Source of the DNA: Polaromonas sp.
GTDB taxonomy: Bacteria > Pseudomonadota > Gammaproteobacteria > Burkholderiales > Burkholderiaceae_C
DNA: 64,000 bases
Direction of reading: 5' to 3'
Assembly: GCA_030683705.1 (NCBI GenBank)
Contig: JAUXPP010000149.1
Span: 1-64,000, forward strand
Shown: piece after piece, positions 60,303 through 64,000 of the stretch
Numbering within the stretch: the stretch's first letter is position 1
Layout: every line of letters starts with the position of its first letter
Made by a program: the position numbers and the translations under genes
The notes under the pieces: generated by a model
Told to the model about the DNA's origin: nothing
Databases searched by the model: none
Seen by the model: only the letters and a program-made list of their open reading frames with translations

Positions 60303-61019
60303 TCACTCGCCGAGATACGCCGCCCGGACCCGCGGATCATTCAGCAACTGCTTTGCGTCGCCGTTCATCGTGACGATGCCGGACTCCATCACATACCCGC
60401 GGTCGGCGATGCCCAGTGCCCGGCTGGCGTTTTGCTCGACCAGCAGCACGGTGACACCACGTGCCGATACTTCCTTGACCACCTCGAAGATCTTGTCGAC
60501 CATGATCGGGGAGAGGCCCATGGACGGCTCGTCGAGCAGCAACACGCGCGGGCGGCTCATCAGCGCGCGGCCCATGGCCAGCATCTGCTGCTCGCCGCCG
60601 CTCATGGTGCCGGCCAGCTGGTCCTTGCGTTCGCGCAGGCGCGGAAAAATCGTGAACATCTTCTCGATGTCCTCGGCGATACCGGCCTTGTCGTCGCGGA
60701 TGTAGGCACCCATCTGCAGGTTCTCGGTGATGGTCATGCGGGTGAACACGCCGCGGCCTTCGGGCACCATGGCCAGGCCGTCCCTGACCAGATCCCAGGC
60801 ACCCTTGCCCCTGATGCTTTTGCCGAGGTATTCGATGTCGCCGTCGACCAGCGGCAAGGTGCCGGTGATGGCTTTCATGGTGGTGGTTTTGCCGGCGCCG
60901 TTGGAGCCGATCAGGGTGACCAGTTCGCCCTCGTGGACTTCGAAATCAACACCCTTGACGGCCTGGATGCCGCCATAGGCGACTTTCAGGCCGCTCACCT
61001 TCAACATCGCTTGTGTCAT
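60303..61019 (-). CDS. livF: Branched-chain amino acid ABC transporter, ATP-binding protein LivF
   Basis: 238 aa. Walker A GSNGAGKTTTMKAITG, signature LAGTMSGGEQQMLAMGRALMSRP, Walker B VLLLDEPSMGLSP. LivF-type short ATPase. It is the last gene of the minus-strand livH-livM-livG-livF operon, 13 bp after livG. No substrate-binding protein gene lies in the window. Confidence 0.95.
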   Translation of the reverse strand: MTQAMLKVSGLKVAYGGIQAVKGVDFEVHEGELVTLIGSNGAGKTTTMKAITGTLPLVDGDIEYLGKSIRGKGAWDLVRDGLAMVPEGRGVFTRMTITENLQMGAYIRDDKAGIAEDIEKMFTIFPRLRERKDQLAGTMSGGEQQMLAMGRALMSRPRVLLLDEPSMGLSPIMVDKIFEVVKEVSARGVTVLLVEQNASRALGIADRGYVMESGIVTMNGDAKQLLNDPRVRAAYLGE

Positions 61020-61032
61020 GCGGCTGTGCCCT

Positions 61033-61803
61033 TCAATGGGTGCTCGCGCCCAGGTAGGCCTCGATCACCTTCTCGTTCTTCTGCACCGAGGCCGGCGTGC
61101 CTTCGGCGATCTGCTTGCCGTAGTCGAGCACGGTGACGCGGTCGCACAGCCCCATCACCAGCTTCACGTCGTGCTCGATCAGCAGGATGGTGCGGCCGTC
61201 CTTGCGGATGCGGTCGATCAGCTCGCGCAGCACCACCTTCTCGGTGGCGTTCATGCCGGCGGCGGGCTCGTCCAGCGCGATGAGCTTGGGGTCGGTGGCC
61301 AGCGCGCGTGCAATCTCGAGCCGGCGCTGGTCGCCGTAGCTCAGCGTGCGCGCCTTGAAGTCGGCGTACTTGCCGATGCCCACGTAGTCCAGCAGTTCCT
61401 GCGAACGCTGCACGATGGCGGCCTCTTCGGCCTTGAAGCTGGCGGTGCGGAAGATGGCGCCGCCCAGGCCCGAATGGGTGCGCACGTGGCGGCCGACCAT
61501 CACGTTTTCCAGCGCCGTCATCTCGGCGAAGAGGCGGATGTTCTGGAAGGTGCGCGCGATGCCGGCCTTGGCCACCTCGTGCACGGCGCTGGGCTTGTAG
61601 GGCGCGCCGCCCAGCTCGAAGCTGCCCGAGTCGGGAATGTAGAGCCCGGTGATGACGTTGAAGAAGGTGGTCTTGCCGGCGCCGTTGGGGCCGATCAGGC
61701 CATAGACCTGGCCGGCCTCGATGGTGATGCCGACGTCGGAAAGCGCCTGCAGCCCGCCGAAGCGCTTGCTGACGCCCTGGACCTTGAGTACGGTTGATGC
61801 CAT
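61033..61803 (-). CDS. livG: Branched-chain amino acid ABC transporter, ATP-binding protein LivG
   Basis: 256 aa. Walker A GPNGAGKTTFFNVITG, signature LSYGDQRRLEIARALATDPKLIALDEPAAGMN with Walker B. The BCA_ABC_TP C-terminal extension (YLGAS) is typical of LivG. Between livM and livF. Confidence 0.95.
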   Translation of the reverse strand: MASTVLKVQGVSKRFGGLQALSDVGITIEAGQVYGLIGPNGAGKTTFFNVITGLYIPDSGSFELGGAPYKPSAVHEVAKAGIARTFQNIRLFAEMTALENVMVGRHVRTHSGLGGAIFRTASFKAEEAAIVQRSQELLDYVGIGKYADFKARTLSYGDQRRLEIARALATDPKLIALDEPAAGMNATEKVVLRELIDRIRKDGRTILLIEHDVKLVMGLCDRVTVLDYGKQIAEGTPASVQKNEKVIEAYLGASTH

Positions 61804-61816
61804 GGCGGGGCCCCTT

Positions 61817-62896
61817 TCAGCGCACCGCGCGTGGCACGGCCTTGCCGTGTTCGCGCGCCGGCCACAGCCCTCTTGGGCGCGACAGCATGATGGCGATCAT
61901 CGCCACCGCGATCAGCAGCTGGCGCAGGATGGAGGCATCGAGCCTGCCGCCGGACATCTGCTGCAGCGGCCCGGCGACGTAGCGCAGCACCTCGGGCAAG
62001 GCGGCCAACATCACGGCGCCCAGGATGACACCTGGCAGGTGGCCCATGCCGCCCAGCACGACCATGGCCACGATGAGCACACTTTCCTGCAGGCTGAAGC
62101 TTTCGGGCGAGACGAAGCCCTGGAAGGCCGCGAACATCGAGCCCGAGACGCCGCCGAAGGTGGCGCCCATACCGAAGGCCAGCAGCTTCATGTTGCGCGT
62201 GTTGATGCCCATGGCCTTGGCGGCGATCTCGTCTTCGCGGATGGCCATCCAGGCGCGGCCGATGCGGCTGGTTTCCAGCCGGTGGCAGATGACGACGCTG
62301 ATCACCACCAGCAGCAGGAAAAGGTAGTAGTACAGCACCACCGAACTGATGCGGTAGCTGCCGATCTCTATGGCCTGGCCGAAGCTGAAGCCGAAGAGGT
62401 TCATGGAGTCGATGCGGTCCAGACCCCGCGGCCCGTTGGTGATGTTCACCGGGTGCTCGAGGTTGTTCATGAAGACGCGGATGATCTCGCCGAAGCCCAG
62501 CGTGACGATGGCCAGGTAGTCGCCCCGCAGCTTCAGCACCGGCATGCCCAGCAGCACGCCGGCCAGCGCCGCCAGGCCGGCCGCCAGGGGGATCACCGCC
62601 CACACCGGCGTGTGCATGCCGTTGGGCAGCAGGTTCGCGATCCACTCGAAGTTCTCGACCAGGTGCGGGCTGGCGAGCAGCGCGTACATGTAGGCGCCCA
62701 CCGCGTAGAACGCGACATAGCCCAGGTCGAGCAGGCCGGCGTAGCCGACCACGATGTTCAGCCCCAGCGCCAGCAGCACGTACAGCAGCGACAGCGACAG
62801 GATGCGCACCCAGCCCTGGCCGAAGTACTGCGCCACCAGCGGCAACGCCAGCAGCGCCAGCGCGGCGATGAAAAAAACGAGGATCTTCTTGTTCAT
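61817..62896 (-). CDS. livM: Branched-chain amino acid ABC transporter, permease LivM
   Basis: 359 aa from ATG 62896, chosen because GAGGAGG lies 8 bp upstream; the ORF track start at 62929 is upstream of this site and inside the livH 3' end. Multi-spanning inner-membrane protein (LVFFIAALALLALPLVAQYF, LSLLYVLLALGLNIVVGYAGLLDLGYVAFYAVGAY). The EAA-like loop is in the C-terminal half (REDEIAAKAMGINTRNMKLLAFGMGA). Confidence 0.95.
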   Translation of the reverse strand: MNKKILVFFIAALALLALPLVAQYFGQGWVRILSLSLLYVLLALGLNIVVGYAGLLDLGYVAFYAVGAYMYALLASPHLVENFEWIANLLPNGMHTPVWAVIPLAAGLAALAGVLLGMPVLKLRGDYLAIVTLGFGEIIRVFMNNLEHPVNITNGPRGLDRIDSMNLFGFSFGQAIEIGSYRISSVVLYYYLFLLLVVISVVICHRLETSRIGRAWMAIREDEIAAKAMGINTRNMKLLAFGMGATFGGVSGSMFAAFQGFVSPESFSLQESVLIVAMVVLGGMGHLPGVILGAVMLAALPEVLRYVAGPLQQMSGGRLDASILRQLLIAVAMIAIMLSRPRGLWPAREHGKAVPRAVR

Positions 62897-62909
62897 CGGC
62901 GCCGCCTCC

Positions 62910-63833
62910 TCAAGCCCGGTCCGCGACACGTTCGCCGAGCAGGCCCGAAGGCCTGAGCGTCAGCACGAGGATGAGCGCGACGAAGGCGAAGATGTCGGCG
63001 TAATGGCTGCCCAGCACGCCGCCGGTGAGCGCGCCGAGGTAGCCCGCGCCCAGCGCCTCCACCAGCCCCAGCAGCAGCCCGCCGACGACGGCGCCGGCCA
63101 GGTTGCCGATGCCACCCAGCACCGCGGCCGTGAAGGCCTTCAGCCCCGGCAGGAAACCCATGCTGTGCTGCACGGTGCCGTAGTTCGCGGCCCACATCAC
63201 GCCGGCCACGGCGGCCAGCGCGGCGCCGATGATGAAGGTGGCGCTGATCACCATGTCCGGCTTCACGCCCATCAGCGCGGCCACGCGCGGGTTCTCGGCC
63301 GTGGCGCGCATCGCGCGGCCCAGCTTGGTGCGGTTCACCAGGTACATCAGGCCGGCCAGCATCACCGCCGTGACGCCAAGGATCAGGCATTGGGTGACGG
63401 TGATCACCGGGCCGCCCAGGTCGATAGGTTCGTTGGGCAGCAGCAGCGGATAAGGCTTGGGGTTGGGCTTCCAGATGATCATCGCCAGCGTCTGCAGCAG
63501 CAGGCTCACACCCATCGCGGTGATCAAAGGCGCCAGCCTGGGCGCACTTCGAAGTGGCCGGTAGGCCAGCTTCTCTATCGTGAAGTTCAGCGTCGCGCAG
63601 ACGATGATGGCGCAGACCAGCGAGAACAGCATGATCAGCCAGCCCGGCATGCCGGAATCGGCCAGCGCCGAGACGATGCTCCAGCTCGTGAGCGCGCCCA
63701 CCATCAGCACCTCGCCGTGCGCGAAGTTGATGAGGTTGATGATGCCGTAGACCATCGTGTAGCCCAGCGCCACCAGCGCGTACATCGCGCCGAGCACCAG
63801 GCCGTTGATGATCTGCTGGAAAAAGGTTTCCAT
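62910..63833 (-). CDS. livH: Branched-chain amino acid ABC transporter, permease LivH
   Basis: 307 aa. Starts METFFQQIINGLVLGAMYALVALGYTMVYGIINLINFAHGEVLMVGAL, the canonical LivH N-terminus, with eight or so transmembrane segments and the EAA-like RAMRATAENPRVAALMGV loop. It is the first gene of the liv operon; the promoter must lie in 63834-64000. Confidence 0.96.
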   Translation of the reverse strand: METFFQQIINGLVLGAMYALVALGYTMVYGIINLINFAHGEVLMVGALTSWSIVSALADSGMPGWLIMLFSLVCAIIVCATLNFTIEKLAYRPLRSAPRLAPLITAMGVSLLLQTLAMIIWKPNPKPYPLLLPNEPIDLGGPVITVTQCLILGVTAVMLAGLMYLVNRTKLGRAMRATAENPRVAALMGVKPDMVISATFIIGAALAAVAGVMWAANYGTVQHSMGFLPGLKAFTAAVLGGIGNLAGAVVGGLLLGLVEALGAGYLGALTGGVLGSHYADIFAFVALILVLTLRPSGLLGERVADRA

Positions 63834-64000
63834 CGAGGAGGGACTCCGGTTGCCGCGGCCGCCGCGGGCTGACGGGACACATGCAAGAAGCCGGCCGCGT
63901 CAGCCCCGACAGACCCGGGGTGCGGCGGCATTCTAGGTGTCGTGCCACAGCGCATTGAGAGGGAGTTACCCCCTCGACAGGCGCAGGATCCGCCGCTGCA
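63834..64000 (-). promoter_or_regulatory. Upstream region of the liv operon (partly in window)
   Basis: GC-rich leader with no ORF that I can support. It is the presumed promoter of livHMGF, but I cannot pin a clear -35/-10 pair. Confidence 0.35.

Noticed and set aside
61721-62956. 411-aa plus-strand ORF across livG/livM
   Set aside because: Gln/His-rich antisense shadow of the liv operon.

Overview
The window is a betaproteobacterial chromosome segment, most likely from the Comamonadaceae and probably Polaromonas-like. I base this on the gene orders (ureBC-GNAT-ureEFG; hrcA/nadK-recN-rapZ; lolB-ispE-tRNA-Gln-prs-rplY-pth; yicC-gmk-rpoZ-spoT-greB) and on interspersed intergenic repeats that I recognise from that family. 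The backbone is GC-rich. The interval 19.4-44.6 kb is visibly more AT-rich and is an integrated element.

Layout. 1-4.3 kb: end of ureB, then ureC, a GNAT acetyltransferase, ureE, ureF and ureG (urease and its nickel assembly factors). 4.3-6.8 kb: an accessory patch with two AT-richer hypothetical genes (one membrane/coiled-coil, one with a HEPN RX4H motif), each preceded by the same 30-bp repeat. 6.8-9.6 kb: tRNA-Ser, a TPR protein, an L,D-transpeptidase-like protein and an outer-membrane barrel. 9.8-19.4 kb: hemW, rdgB, rph, a PP2C phosphatase/Ser-Thr kinase pair, yicC, gmk, rpoZ, a bifunctional Rel/SpoT protein and greB.

19,438-44,627: an integrative element of about 25.1 kb inserted in the 3' half of tRNA-Arg(ACG), bounded by 46-bp perfect direct repeats. 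The left end carries a P4-type integrase whose HxxR arginine is replaced by proline. The right end carries an AlpA-type regulator and a P4-type primase/helicase, so the backbone looks like a phage-satellite or P4-like island. The cargo is mostly predicted defence. It includes a tightly coupled five-gene operon (SNF2 helicase, 71-residue protein, zinc-hook ATPase with a HEPN-like tail, type III-like Mod methyltransferase, type III-like Res), a NACHT NTPase, and an EVE-HNH type IV-like endonuclease. It also carries an LprI-like protein, an Xre regulator with a 13-bp inverted-repeat operator, a serine recombinase, and a 2.5-kb sub-module bounded by 15-bp repeats that holds a degenerate tyrosine recombinase, a papain-like protein and a plasmid-type small protein. 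A second, decayed integrase fragment shows the element is composite.

44.6-64 kb: the intact tRNA-Arg, two small hypotheticals, tRNA-Met/Ile2(CAT), hrcA, nadK-recN-rapZ, mutY, a dynamin-like GTPase, mutM, a TPR lipoprotein-pathway neighbour, lolB-ispE, tRNA-Gln, prs, rplY, pth, and a livHMGF branched-chain amino acid transporter on the minus strand.

The best candidate for a little-described system is the five-gene operon at 25.6-35.8 kb. It couples restriction-modification to a SNF2 remodeller and to a zinc-hook ATPase whose architecture resembles RloC-type suicidal ribonucleases. All family assignments are made by eye from motifs; no database search was run.
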